The translations under genes and the position numbers were made by a program. The notes under the pieces are model-generated. The model was not told where the DNA came from. It ran no database searches and was given only the letters and a program-made list of their open reading frames with translations. This document shows, one piece after another, positions 50,702 to 60,302 of a DNA stretch of 64,000 nt. Source of the stretch: MR-S7 sp000400995 (lineage in GTDB: Bacteria > Pseudomonadota > Gammaproteobacteria > Burkholderiales > Burkholderiaceae_C); the NCBI RefSeq assembly GCF_045291395.1, contig NZ_CP152342.1, positions 558,001-622,000 on the forward strand, given 5' to 3'. Each line of letters opens with the position of its first letter. The first letter of the stretch is position 1.

Positions 50702-53092
50702 ATGTCCCCTCTCGCCCCGTTTTCCGACGCCCAGTCGCCCCTGCTGCACAACCTCAACCCCGAACAGCTCGCAGCCGTCACCCTACCCGCCGGCCATGCG
50801 CTGATCCTGGCGGGTGCGGGCTCTGGCAAGACGCGCGTGCTCACCACGCGCATCGCCTGGCTGCTGCAAAGCGGCCATGCCACGCCGGGCGGCATCCTGG
50901 CCGTCACCTTCACCAACAAGGCGGCCAAGGAGATGCTCACGCGCCTGTCGGCCCTGCTGCCCATCAACGTGCGCGGCATGTGGATCGGCACCTTCCACGG
51001 CCTGTGCAACCGCATGCTGCGCGCGCACCACAAGCTGGCGGGGCTGCCGCAGTCGTTCCAGATCCTGGACACGCAGGACCAGCTCTCGGCCGTCAAGCGC
51101 CTCTGCAAGCAGTTCAACGTCGACGAGGAGCGCTTTCCGCCCAAGCAGCTCACCTGGTTCATCGGCGGCTGCAAGGAGGAGGGCCTGCGCCCGCGCGACG
51201 TGGAGGCGCGCGACGCCGACACGCGCAAGAAGGTGGAGCTGTACCAGCTCTACGAGGAGCAGTGCCAGCGCGAAGGCGTGGTGGACTTCGGCGAGCTGAT
51301 GCTGCGCAGCTTCGAGCTGCTGCGCGACAACGACCCGGTGCGCGCGCACTACCAGCGGCGCTTCCAGCACATCCTGGTGGACGAGTTCCAGGACACCAAC
51401 AAGCTGCAGTACGCCTGGCTCAAGCAGCTCGCGGGCGACGTGGTGGACGGCACGCTGGTCACGCAAGGCAGCGTGATCGCCGTGGGCGACGACGACCAGA
51501 GCATCTACGCCTTCCGCGGCGCGCGCGTGGGCAACATGCAGGACTTCGTGCGCGAGTTCGCCGTGCAGCGCCAGATCAAGCTGGAGCAGAACTACCGCAG
51601 CTACAGCAACATCCTCGATTCGGCCAACGCGCTGATCGCCCACAACAGCCGCCGCCTGGGCAAGAACCTGCGCACCACGCAGGGCCCGGGCGAACCCGTG
51701 CGCGTCTACGAGGCCAGCAGCGACCTGGCCGAGGCGCAGTGGATGGTGGACGAGATCAAGCAGCTCGTGCGCGAGGGCGACATGGCGCGCAGCGAGATCG
51801 CCGTGCTCTACCGCAGCAACGCGCAAAGCCGCGTGATCGAATCGGCGCTGTTCAACGCCAGCGTGCCCTACCGTGTCTACGGCGGCCTGCGCTTCTTCGA
51901 GCGCGCCGAGATCAAGCACGCGCTGGCCTACCTGCGCCTGCTGGAGAACCCGCACGACGACACCAGCTTCCTGCGCGTGGTGAACTTCCCCGCGCGCGGC
52001 ATCGGCGCGCGCACGCTGGAGACGCTGCAGGACGCGGCGCGCACCAGCGGCTGCTCGCTGCACGACGCGGTGAGCGCCGTGCCCGGCAAGGCCGGGGCCA
52101 ATCTGGGCGCTTTCGTCGCGCTGGTCGACGTGATGCGCGAGCAGACGCAGGGCCAGACGCTGCGCGGCATCATCGGGCAGATGCTCGAAGCCAGCGGCCT
52201 CGTCGAGCACTACCGCAACGAGAAGGAAGGCGCCGACCGGCTGGAGAACCTGGACGAACTGGTGAATGCCGCCGAGAGTTTCGTCACTCAGGAAGGCTTC
52301 GGCAAGGACGCCGTGGCTCTGCCGATCGATGAGCAGCGCCCGCTGACCCAAAGCCCCGCGAGCCAGGGGCTCGATCCCGATGCGCCGCTGCTGAACGCGC
52401 CCGGCATCGTGGACGCCGACACCGGCGAAACCCTCTCGCCACTGGCCGCCTTCCTGACTCACGCTGCGCTCGAAGCTGGCGACAACCAGGCCCAGGCCGG
52501 GCAGGACGCGGTGCAGCTCATGACCGTGCACGCCAGCAAGGGCCTGGAGTTCGACTGCGTGTTCATCGGCGGCATGGAAGAAGGCCTGTTCCCGCACGAG
52601 AACGCCATGAGCGACCGCGATGGCCTGGAGGAAGAGCGCCGACTGATGTACGTGGCCATCACCCGCGCGCGCAAGCGCCTGTACCTGAGCCACTCGCAGA
52701 CGCGCATGCTGCATGGGCAGACGCGCTACAACGTCAAGAGCCGCTTCTTCGACGAGCTGCCCGAGGAAGCGCTCAAGTGGCTCACGCCCAAGCAGCCGGG
52801 GTTCGGTTCTTTTGCTCCCAATTCAGGAGCTGGTGGCGCTTATCAGTCAAGCGCTGGAGGCCGATTCGGCTTCAAGTCCGAGAATTTTTCCAGCCCGCCC
52901 GTGCCGCCGCGCAAGGAGGAGCCCTCGCACGGCCTGCGCGTGGGCCTGGCGGTGTTCCACACCAAGTTCGGCGAAGGCAAGGTGCTGGCCATCGAAGGCG
53001 CAGGCCCCGACGCGCGCGCGCAGGTGAACTTCCCGCGCCACGGGACCAAATGGCTGGCGCTGTCGGTGGCCAAGCTCACCGTGGTGGACTGA
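50702..53092 (+). CDS. UvrD/Rep-type DNA helicase (superfamily 1)
   Basis: A 796-residue ATP-dependent 3'-5' DNA helicase. Motifs: LNPEQLAAVT (Q), LAGAGSGKTRVLTTRI (I, about residue 39), VTFTNKAAKEM (Ia), ILVDEFQDTN (II), VGDDDQSIYAFRGA (III), LEQNYRS (IV), MTVHASKGLEFDCVFIGGME (V) and RLMYVAITRARKRLYL (VI). The C-terminal LAVFHTKFGEGKVLAIEG is the tail found in UvrD/PcrA. It takes part in repair and conflict resolution at forks. Residues 702-724 of the linker are encoded by a dispersed repeat. The ATG at 50702 lies 16 bases past the regulator remnant. It overlaps the convergent ydiJ-like gene by 17 bases. Confidence 0.93.
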   Translation: MSPLAPFSDAQSPLLHNLNPEQLAAVTLPAGHALILAGAGSGKTRVLTTRIAWLLQSGHATPGGILAVTFTNKAAKEMLTRLSALLPINVRGMWIGTFHGLCNRMLRAHHKLAGLPQSFQILDTQDQLSAVKRLCKQFNVDEERFPPKQLTWFIGGCKEEGLRPRDVEARDADTRKKVELYQLYEEQCQREGVVDFGELMLRSFELLRDNDPVRAHYQRRFQHILVDEFQDTNKLQYAWLKQLAGDVVDGTLVTQGSVIAVGDDDQSIYAFRGARVGNMQDFVREFAVQRQIKLEQNYRSYSNILDSANALIAHNSRRLGKNLRTTQGPGEPVRVYEASSDLAEAQWMVDEIKQLVREGDMARSEIAVLYRSNAQSRVIESALFNASVPYRVYGGLRFFERAEIKHALAYLRLLENPHDDTSFLRVVNFPARGIGARTLETLQDAARTSGCSLHDAVSAVPGKAGANLGAFVALVDVMREQTQGQTLRGIIGQMLEASGLVEHYRNEKEGADRLENLDELVNAAESFVTQEGFGKDAVALPIDEQRPLTQSPASQGLDPDAPLLNAPGIVDADTGETLSPLAAFLTHAALEAGDNQAQAGQDAVQLMTVHASKGLEFDCVFIGGMEEGLFPHENAMSDRDGLEEERRLMYVAITRARKRLYLSHSQTRMLHGQTRYNVKSRFFDELPEEALKWLTPKQPGFGSFAPNSGAGGAYQSSAGGRFGFKSENFSSPPVPPRKEEPSHGLRVGLAVFHTKFGEGKVLAIEGAGPDARAQVNFPRHGTKWLALSVAKLTVVD
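52806..52868 (+). repeat. Dispersed repeat embedded in frame in the uvrD-type gene
   Basis: TTTTGCTCCCAATTCAGGAG is followed by CTGGTGGCGCTTATCAGTCAAGCGCTGGAGGCCGATTCGG. The AAGCGCTGGAGGCCGATT part is identical to the intergenic copy at 28535 apart from one base at its end. It is read as SFAPNSGAGGAYQSSAGGRF in the flexible C-terminal linker, without breaking the frame. Confidence 0.8.
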
Positions 53093-56000
53093 GCGCTTCC
53101 AGCAGCACCTCGATGGGATGCCGCAGCCGCTGGCCGCGCAGGCGGGCCGTCTGGCTGCGGCAGGAATAGCCCGTCGCCAGCAGTTCGCCGCCGTCGGCTG
53201 GCGCATCGAGCAGCCGTCCCCACGATTGTTCGAAAATGGTTTTCGACATCGCCAGATTGCGCGACTCATGGCCGTAGGTGCCCGACATGCCGCAGCAGCC
53301 GCTGGCTTGCATTCGCAGTGCCAGGCCCGCGAGAGCGAACACCTGCGGCCACTGGGCGGTGCTGTGGGGCGCCGTGGTCTTCTCCGTGCAATGCGCGAGC
53401 AGCCGGTATTGCGGCACTGGCGCCTGCAAAGAAGCCGCCGCCGGGCGCGGGCGCAGTGCCTGGATCAGCCACTCCTGCGGCAGCAGTACCTGAGGAACGG
53501 CTGCTTCCACCTGCAGGTACTCCTGGCGGTAGACCAGCGTCATGGCCGGGTCCAGCCCCACGAGGGGAATGCCGCTCGCGGCCAGCGCTCGGAGCTGGTC
53601 CGCATTGCGCCGGGCCGCACGCTCGAAGGGCTGCAGGAACCCTTGCGCATGCAGCGGCTTTCCGTTCGGCCGGAAGGGCGCCAGGTACACCGTGTATCCC
53701 AGGTGGGCGGCCAGCTCGATGAACGCTGCCCAGAGTGGTGTCTCGAACCAGCGTGTGAACGCATCCTGCACCAGGACTATGCTGCGCGCGCGCTCTTGCG
53801 CGGGCAGCGCGGCCAGGGTGGCGGGCGACGCGGTGCGTACATCCAGGCGCCGCAGCGTGGTGTGGAGGTCGAAGCGAGCCAGCAGCGGGCTGTCGACCAT
53901 GCCGGCATGCCGCGCGAGCCAGCTGCCTAGCCGAGGGTGGCCCATCAGGCCGTTGTAGAGGCGGGGTGCGCGGGCCAGCCAAGGGATGGTGAATTCGAGC
54001 GAGCCGATGAGATAGTCCTTGAGCGGACGCAGGTAGCGGGCGTGGTAGTGCTCCAAGAAGCGAGACCGGAATTCAGGCACGCTCACCTTCACCGGGCACT
54101 GCCCGGCGCACGACTTGCAGGCCAGGCAGCCAGCCATGGCTTCGTAGACCTCGTGCGAGAAGTCGTCTCGCTGGCGCGGGTCCCTGCTGTTGCGCCAGCG
54201 CCGGGGCAGCCCGCCCAGGAAGGCCAACGCTCCGGAGCCGGGACGGCGCAGCACGTCGATGCCCGCCGCGTTCTGCAGGCGCAGCCATTCGCGCAGAAGC
54301 GAGGCGCGGCCCTTGGGGGAGTGGCGGCGTTCGCGCGTGCCTTTCCATGACGGGCACATCGCATCGTCGGGGTCGAAGTTGTAGCAGGCGCCGTTGCCGT
54401 TGCAGTGCATCGCCGTGCCGTGGCTGCGCCAGACACGCTCGTCGATCGTGCGATCCGCTTCGCCGCGCGTCGCGACGCCATCGATCCGCAGCAAGGCTGC
54501 ATCCGGCGTGGTGGCCGGCGTGGCGATTTTCCCGGGGTTGAGCTGGTTGTGAGGGTCGAAGGCTGCCTTGAGCTGCTGCAGCGCTGGATAGAGCGGGCCG
54601 AAGAACTGCGGGGCGTATTCGCTGCGCACGCCCTTGCCGTGCTCGCCCCACAGAAGTCCGCCGTGTTTCTGCGTGAGGGCCACGACGCCGTCGGAAATGG
54701 TGCGCACCTTGGCGGCCTGGGCGGGGTCCTTCATGTCCAGCGCGGGCCGCACGTGCAGCACGCCGGCGTCCACGTGGCCGAACATGCCGTAGGACACACC
54801 GTGCGCATCGAGCAGGGCACGGAATTCGGCGATGTAGTCTGCCAGGCGCTCGGGCGGCACCACGGTGTCCTCGACAAAGGGCTGTGGCCGCGCTTCGCCC
54901 TGCACGTTGCCCAGCAATCCCACGGCGCGCTTGCGCATTGCATAGACCTTCTCGACTGCGGCATGGCCATTGGCCAGCGTGTGGCCGAGGCGGCAGACGC
55001 CGGCGTCGGTCTTGAGATGCTCCGCGAAGGCTGCTACGCGCGCGTCGACTTCGCCGGGGTCGTCGCCGCTGAATTCCACGAGGTTGATGCCGCGCGTGTC
55101 CGCATCGGGGGACTGGGGAAAGTAGGCCTCCACCTGGCCCCAGACGATGTCCTGCATGGCCAGCAGCAGCACCTTGGAGTCGACGGTCTCGATCGAGAGC
55201 GGCCGGTGCGCCATCAGGGCCTGTGCATCGCGCAGCGCATCCATGAAGGACGCATAGCGGATGTTGACGAGCACGGCATAGCGTGGAATCGGCAGGACGT
55301 TGAGCTCGGCCTCCACCACGAAACCGAGCGACCCTTCGGCACCGCAAAGCACGCTGTTGAGGTTGAAGCGGCCGTCGGGCTCGCGCAGATGGGCCAGGTC
55401 GTAACCCGTGAGGCAACGGTTGAGCCGGGGGAATTTGGCTTCGATCAAGGCACCCTGGGTTCGGGCAATGCCGTCTGCGCAGCGGTGCACCTCGCCGACC
55501 CGATCCGTGCGTGCCTGCCTGGCGTGCAGTTCTGCCGGATCCAGCGCCTGGCTCTCGAAGCGTTCGCCGCCGAGCAGGATGCAGTCGAGCGCCAGCACGT
55601 GATCGCGGGTCTTGCCATAGGTGCAACTGCCCTGGCCGCTGGCGTCCGTGGCGATCATCCCGCCAATGGTGGCCCGGTTGCTGGTGGAGAGTTCGGGCGC
55701 GAAGAAAAGCCCATGCGGCTTGAGCGCCGCATTGAGCTGGTCCTTCACCACGCCTGCTTCCACCCGCACGCGACGCCTGGCTGCATCGACGTGCAGGATG
55801 CGGTTCATGTGGCGGGACAGATCCACCACGATGCCATCCGTCAGCGACTGCGCGTTGGTGCCGGTGCCGCCACCGCGCGGCGTGAGCACGATGCGCCGGT
55901 GGGGCGGCTGCGCGGCGAGCCGTGCCAGCAGGGCGACGTCGGCGGCATGGCGGGGAAACACCACGGCCTGCGGCAGGCGCTGGTAGAGGGAGTTGTCGGT

Positions 56001-56126
56001 CGAGAGCACGACGCGGTCGGCATACCGGGCGCTGATGTCTCCTGCAAAGCCTTCGTCCGCGAGCGCTTGCAGGAAATCGCGGTAGATCGATGCGGTCGTG
56101 GCGGGCGGTGGAACGTGGGCGATCAT
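53076..56126 (-). CDS. FAD-linked oxidase / Fe-S fusion protein, YdiJ type
   Basis: A 1016-residue flavoprotein of the YdiJ family, which oxidises D-2-hydroxyacids such as D-2-hydroxyglutarate or D-lactate. The FAD (PCMH) domain has PRGGGTGTNAQSLTDGIVVD and ATIGGMIATDASGQGSCTYG. A C-terminal FAD-oxidase domain follows (NPGKIATP). The iron-sulfur part has CLACKSCAGQCPVKVSVPEF (about residue 680), and the CCG-type domain has QASGCCGMSGTYGHESRNLA near the end. The ATG at 56126 gives the standard length; a GTG at 56153 overlapping the ALDH stop (GTGA) is an alternative. Downstream of aldehyde and hydroxyacid dehydrogenases, suggesting one catabolic operon. Confidence 0.9.
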   Translation of the reverse strand: MIAHVPPPATTASIYRDFLQALADEGFAGDISARYADRVVLSTDNSLYQRLPQAVVFPRHAADVALLARLAAQPPHRRIVLTPRGGGTGTNAQSLTDGIVVDLSRHMNRILHVDAARRRVRVEAGVVKDQLNAALKPHGLFFAPELSTSNRATIGGMIATDASGQGSCTYGKTRDHVLALDCILLGGERFESQALDPAELHARQARTDRVGEVHRCADGIARTQGALIEAKFPRLNRCLTGYDLAHLREPDGRFNLNSVLCGAEGSLGFVVEAELNVLPIPRYAVLVNIRYASFMDALRDAQALMAHRPLSIETVDSKVLLLAMQDIVWGQVEAYFPQSPDADTRGINLVEFSGDDPGEVDARVAAFAEHLKTDAGVCRLGHTLANGHAAVEKVYAMRKRAVGLLGNVQGEARPQPFVEDTVVPPERLADYIAEFRALLDAHGVSYGMFGHVDAGVLHVRPALDMKDPAQAAKVRTISDGVVALTQKHGGLLWGEHGKGVRSEYAPQFFGPLYPALQQLKAAFDPHNQLNPGKIATPATTPDAALLRIDGVATRGEADRTIDERVWRSHGTAMHCNGNGACYNFDPDDAMCPSWKGTRERRHSPKGRASLLREWLRLQNAAGIDVLRRPGSGALAFLGGLPRRWRNSRDPRQRDDFSHEVYEAMAGCLACKSCAGQCPVKVSVPEFRSRFLEHYHARYLRPLKDYLIGSLEFTIPWLARAPRLYNGLMGHPRLGSWLARHAGMVDSPLLARFDLHTTLRRLDVRTASPATLAALPAQERARSIVLVQDAFTRWFETPLWAAFIELAAHLGYTVYLAPFRPNGKPLHAQGFLQPFERAARRNADQLRALAASGIPLVGLDPAMTLVYRQEYLQVEAAVPQVLLPQEWLIQALRPRPAAASLQAPVPQYRLLAHCTEKTTAPHSTAQWPQVFALAGLALRMQASGCCGMSGTYGHESRNLAMSKTIFEQSWGRLLDAPADGGELLATGYSCRSQTARLRGQRLRHPIEVLLEALSPPR

Positions 56127-56149
56127 CGGTGGTGGGAGGGGGCGCAGTT

Positions 56150-57594
56150 TCACGCCATCGTGTAGGCCGTCTTCACCGTAGTGAAGAATTCCTGGGCATA
56201 GCGTCCTTGTTCGCGCGAGCCGTAGCTCGATCCTTTGCGCCCGCCAAAGGGCACGTGGTAGTCCACCCCTGCAGTGGGCAGGTTGACCATCACCATGCCG
56301 GCCTGGGCGTGGCGCTTGAAATGCGTGGCGTGCTTGAGGCTGGTCGTGGCGATGCCGGCCGACAGGCCGAACTCCGTGTCGTTGGCGACGGCCAGGGCTT
56401 CGTCGTAGTCGCGGACACGGATGACGCTCGCCACAGGGCCAAAGACTTCCTCTCGGTTGATCCGCATGGCGGGCGCCGTATCCGTGAACAGCGTGGGTGC
56501 AATGAAATAGCCCACCTTGCCACTGCCGGTATGGCATGCCACCCGCGCGCCACCGGCCGCCAGCGTGGCGCCCTCGTCTTGCGCGATGCCGATGTAGCGC
56601 AAGTCCTGCTCCAGCTGCGCTTCGCTGGCAGCGGGGCCGATGTCTGTTCCTGTCGCCAGCGCATCACCGATCTGTAGGCGGGACATGCGTGCCGCGAGGG
56701 CCGCGACGAAGCGGTCGTGGATGCCTTCCGTGACGATGAGCCGGCTGGAGGCGGTGCAGCGCTGCCCCGTGGAGAAAAAGCGCTCTGCGCACAGAGTTCC
56801 ACCGCTGGCTCCAGGGCGGCATCGTCGAGCACCACCTGTGGGTTCTTGCCGCCCATTTCGAGCTGCACCTTCTTGCCCTGCTGCGCGCATTGGACGGCGA
56901 TGCGGTTGCCCACCTCGACCGATCCGGTAAAGCTCACGGCCGCGATACCGGGATGGGTGACGAGCGGGTCTCCGATCACGCTGCCGCGCCCCATGACCAG
57001 GTTGAACACCCCGGGCGGGATGCCGCTGCGGTGGACGATCTCGGCCAGCGCCCAGGCGCAGGCTGGAACGAGGTCGGCCGGCTTGAACACGACGCAGTTG
57101 CCGAAGGCCAGCGCGGGGGCGATCTTCCAGGCCGGAATGGCCATGGGAAAGTTCCACGGCGTGACGATGCCGATCACGCCGAGGGGCTCGCGCGTGACTT
57201 CCACGCCGACTCCGGGGCGCACCGAGGGCAGCGTGTCGCCCGCCAGCCGCAGGCATTCGCCGGCGAAGAAACGGAATATGTTGCCCGCGCGGGTGACTTC
57301 GGCGATGGCTTCGGAGCGCGTCTTGCCTTCCTCGCGCGCCAGCAGGGTGCCCAGTTCCTCCTTGCGCGCCAGGATCTCCGCGCCGATGCGGTCCAGGGCA
57401 TCGCTGCGCGCCTGGATGCCGCCCGTGGACCATGCGGGGAAAGCCGCCTCGGCGGCTGCCACCGCCGCGTCGAGCTGGGCTGCATCGGCCTGCGCGAACT
57501 CGCCGATCGTGTCCGTGGGGTCGGACGGGTTGCGGTTGAGCCCGTACCGTGCGCCGGCCACCCACGCGCCGGCGATGAGGTTTTCGTAAGGCAT
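56150..57594 (-). pseudogene. NAD(P)-dependent aldehyde dehydrogenase, frameshifted before the catalytic cysteine
   Basis: The first frame starts MPYENLIAGAWVAGARYGLN and contains VIGIVTPWNFPMAIPAWKIA (cofactor motif), SFTGSVEVGNRIA and LEMGGKNPQVVLDDA (catalytic Glu), then reads on wrongly after CAQSAF. The second frame resumes with FSTGQRCTASSRLIV (catalytic Cys) and EEVFGPVASVIRVRDYDEAL to the end at 56150. One extra A in the A5 run at 56775-56779 (plus strand) would give SAFFSTGQRC, the usual form. The repaired protein, about 480 residues, resembles alpha-ketoglutaric semialdehyde dehydrogenase. As given it is inactive; an assembly error is possible. It starts 3 bases after the hydroxyacid dehydrogenase stop. 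Confidence 0.88.
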
Positions 57595-57596
57595 GT

Positions 57597-58550
57597 TCAG
57601 CTCACCGGCGTCAGGAGGGGTTGGCCGGCGAAGTGCCGCTCGGCGTTTTCCAGGAAGCGGACCACCGAAGCATGGATGGCCTGCGGCGAAATGCCTCCGA
57701 TGTGGGGTGTCAGCACCGCGTTCTCGAACCCGAGCAGGGCAGCGGGAGGCGTGGGCTCGTTCTCGTAGCAATCCAGTGCCGCAGCCCAGATGCGCTGCTC
57801 GCCCAGGGCGTCCGCCACGGCCTGGGTATCGACCAGCGTGCCGCGTGCCACGTTGACGAGGACGCCTTGCGGCCCCAGCGCGTCCAGCACCTCGCGGTTG
57901 ACGACGTGGTAGGTGTCCTTGCCGCCCGGGGCGGCGATGACCAGGAAGTCGCACCAGCGGGCCAGGCCCACGATGTCGTCGAACCAGCGGTAGCCTGTTT
58001 CGTCGCGGCGCGTGCGGCTGTGGTAGCCGATCTCCATGTCGAAGCCCGAGGCCCGCCTGGCCACCTGCTTGCCGATGGCGCCGAGTCCGAAGATGCCCAT
58101 CTTGCGGCCCGAGACGTGCGGAGGCCTTGGAATGTCGTCGCGCCACAGTCCGTGGCGTACACCGCTGTTCAGGAAGGGGACGCGCCGGACGGCCGCCAGG
58201 AGGATGGCCATGGCATGGTCGGCCACGGCCGCGTCGTTGGTGCCCGCGGCATTGCATACGGGAATGCCGCGGGCACGCGCTGCCCGCAGGTTCACGTTTT
58301 CGTATCCCACGCCGACGGTGCAGATGAGCTCCAGCGCAGGCAGGGCGGCGATTTCCTCGGCGAGCAGGCCGTTGGTGCCGTTGGTCAGCACCACGCGGAT
58401 GTCCTGGCCGCGCGCGGCGATCTGGGCGGCGCCGTTGGAGCGGTCGGCGCCCAGGTTCTCGTTGGGCGCATAGATCATGTCGAAGCGCTCCGCAACGAGG
58501 GCGCGGTGCTCTTCGGAGAGGTAGACGAGAACGAGAAGCAGGGGTTTCAT
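57597..58550 (-). CDS. D-isomer-specific 2-hydroxyacid dehydrogenase
   Basis: A 317-residue NAD(P)-dependent enzyme that interconverts 2-ketoacids and D-2-hydroxyacids (glyoxylate/hydroxypyruvate reductase-like). The Rossmann loop is GRKMGIFGLGAIGKQVARRA (about residue 148). The catalytic triad is the Arg of LVNVARGTLVD, the Glu of CYENEP and the His of VLTPHIGGISPQA. NAD versus NADP preference is not clear; HSRTRRDE after the second strand suggests NADP. Second in a set of catabolic genes, it is followed closely by the aldehyde dehydrogenase and preceded by a Bug binding protein. Confidence 0.92.
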   Translation of the reverse strand: MKPLLLVLVYLSEEHRALVAERFDMIYAPNENLGADRSNGAAQIAARGQDIRVVLTNGTNGLLAEEIAALPALELICTVGVGYENVNLRAARARGIPVCNAAGTNDAAVADHAMAILLAAVRRVPFLNSGVRHGLWRDDIPRPPHVSGRKMGIFGLGAIGKQVARRASGFDMEIGYHSRTRRDETGYRWFDDIVGLARWCDFLVIAAPGGKDTYHVVNREVLDALGPQGVLVNVARGTLVDTQAVADALGEQRIWAAALDCYENEPTPPAALLGFENAVLTPHIGGISPQAIHASVVRFLENAERHFAGQPLLTPVS

Positions 58551-58631
58551 CGTGCAGGAAAGAAAGGAAAGACGCAGGCCCGCCGGGAACGGCGGGAGAA
58601 GAACGGACTTGGGCAGCGCTGATGCGTGGAG

Positions 58632-59597
58632 CTAGTCCACCTTTGCGCCGGAGAGCCTGACCAGCTTGCCCCATTTGTCGATTTCGCTGGCCAGCACGGT
58701 CTTGAACTCGCCAGGCGAACTGCCCACGGGCACCGAACCCTGCTCGGTGAAGGTCTTGCGCAGCCCTGGCTCCTGCGTGACCTTCTGGATGGCAGCGGCC
58801 AGCTTGTCGACGATGGCAGCCGGCGTGCCGGCCGGCGCAAACACCCCGTTCCAGAGGACGACTTCGTAGCCGGAGAGCACTTCACCCACCGCGGGGACGG
58901 CGGGCAGGCGGGGCGAGCGCTCCCCGGTCGTGACGGCCAGTGCCCGGAGCTTGCCGCCGTCGATATAGGGCAGCACTTCCACCAGCGGCGCAAAGACGGC
59001 CTGGATCTGCCCGGCCAGCAGGTCGGTGTTGGCCGGAGCGCCGCCCTTGTAGGGCACGTGCGTCATTTCACCGGCTGCCATGCTGTTGAAGAGCGCGCCC
59101 GACAGGTGCTGCGAGCTGCCGTTGCCGGCCGATCCGAAGTTGACGGGCCCCTTCTTCTCGCGCACGTAGCCCACGAATTCCGCCAGGGTCTTGGCCGGGA
59201 TATCGTTGTTCACCACGAGCACGTTCGGGATCAGCGCCACCTGGGACACCGGCACCAGGTCCTTGCGCAGATCGAAGCCCATGTTCTTGTAGAGCGAAAC
59301 GTTGGTCGCGATGGTGCTGGTGGCCAGCAGCAGCGTGTAGCCGTCGGGCTGGGACTTTGCGACGAAGGCACTGCCGATGTTGCTGCCGGCGCCGGCGCGG
59401 TTGTCGATGACCACGGGCTGGCCCAACACCTTGCCCAGCCGTTCGGCGACCATGCGCGCGGTGGCATCGGTGCTCCCGCCGGCCGCGAAGGGCACCACCA
59501 GCGTGATGGGGCGCTCGGGCCACTCGGCTCCATGCGCGAGGGCGCCGGACAGCAGTGCCGTGGCGGCCAGTGCCTTGATGAATGTGAGTCGTTTCAT
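58632..59597 (-). CDS. Tripartite tricarboxylate transporter substrate-binding protein (Bug family)
   Basis: A 321-residue periplasmic protein with a signal peptide (FIKALAATALLSGALAHGA). Bug motifs: RPITLVVPFAAGGSTDATAR, QPVVIDNRAGAGSNIGSAFV and QPDGYTLLLATSTIAT. It has a strong ribosome binding site (AAAGGAGA). Flanked by a hydroxyacid dehydrogenase and a DUF1185 gene, so it probably binds a carboxylate substrate of this catabolic set. No TctAB membrane subunits are nearby. Confidence 0.93.
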   Translation of the reverse strand: MKRLTFIKALAATALLSGALAHGAEWPERPITLVVPFAAGGSTDATARMVAERLGKVLGQPVVIDNRAGAGSNIGSAFVAKSQPDGYTLLLATSTIATNVSLYKNMGFDLRKDLVPVSQVALIPNVLVVNNDIPAKTLAEFVGYVREKKGPVNFGSAGNGSSQHLSGALFNSMAAGEMTHVPYKGGAPANTDLLAGQIQAVFAPLVEVLPYIDGGKLRALAVTTGERSPRLPAVPAVGEVLSGYEVVLWNGVFAPAGTPAAIVDKLAAAIQKVTQEPGLRKTFTEQGSVPVGSSPGEFKTVLASEIDKWGKLVRLSGAKVD

Positions 59598-59671
59598 GGA
59601 TGTCTCCTTTCCTTTTGGTCTTTTCGGGGGCGGCTCGGGGCGGGCGTGTGAGCCCGCTCCCTGGCGGTTCT

Positions 59672-60253
59672 TCAGCGCTGGCCGTCGCCGACCGCGATCT
59701 GGTTTGCGCGCAGGCCGCCCAGGCGCTCGTGCACGCGGGTGCCGGTGGACATCACCAGCGCGTAGAGCAGTTCGTCCGGGCGGGGACCATCGATGACGCC
59801 CACGTCCAGCGTGCTGAAATGGCTGCGCACATAGCAGGCCTCGATGTGGTGCAGGGGGATGGGCAGGCGCGTGCCTGCGGTGGCAACCACCTTGGCGGCG
59901 GGCACGATCGACTTCGCCTTGGGCAGGTACGAGCGCATGGGCCAGCCGCCGGCGATGTGCCAGATCGCGCCATGTTCGAGTTCGCCGTTGAGGCCGACGA
60001 TGGCGCCTTTGCCGTAGGCCTGGATGTTGTCGGCGCCGCCGAGGGCCGCGATCAGCTCCGGGATGATTTCGTTGGCCATCTTCGTCGCGTCGTCAACGAA
60101 GGGCTGGAGGTCCTCGACGTAGCGGCCGGCGTAGGGGTTTTGGAGGACCACGGCGATGGAGCCCATCTTGATGGGCTCGTCGCGCACGGGGCCGCCCTCG
60201 TGGTAGATGTTTTCGACGTTGAGCAGTTTCTTGCGGATCTTGACCAAGGACAT
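59672..60253 (-). CDS. Amino acid synthesis family protein (DUF1185)
   Basis: A 193-residue protein of the DUF1185 (amino acid synthesis) family. Typical segments are GPVRDEPIKMGSIAVVLQNP followed by YAGRYVEDLQPFVDDATKMA, then AYGKGAIVGLNGELEHGAIW and the conserved IDGPRPDELLYALVMSTGTR. No reaction is established; related proteins are often encoded with Bug proteins and carboxylate catabolism genes, as here. Soluble, no signal peptide. It lies between two Bug genes on the same strand. Confidence 0.87.
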   Translation of the reverse strand: MSLVKIRKKLLNVENIYHEGGPVRDEPIKMGSIAVVLQNPYAGRYVEDLQPFVDDATKMANEIIPELIAALGGADNIQAYGKGAIVGLNGELEHGAIWHIAGGWPMRSYLPKAKSIVPAAKVVATAGTRLPIPLHHIEACYVRSHFSTLDVGVIDGPRPDELLYALVMSTGTRVHERLGGLRANQIAVGDGQR

Positions 60254-60302
60254 GGAGGGCTCCTGTAGATGAAGTGGTAAGGGAAGAAAAGAGGACGGGC
60301 GG

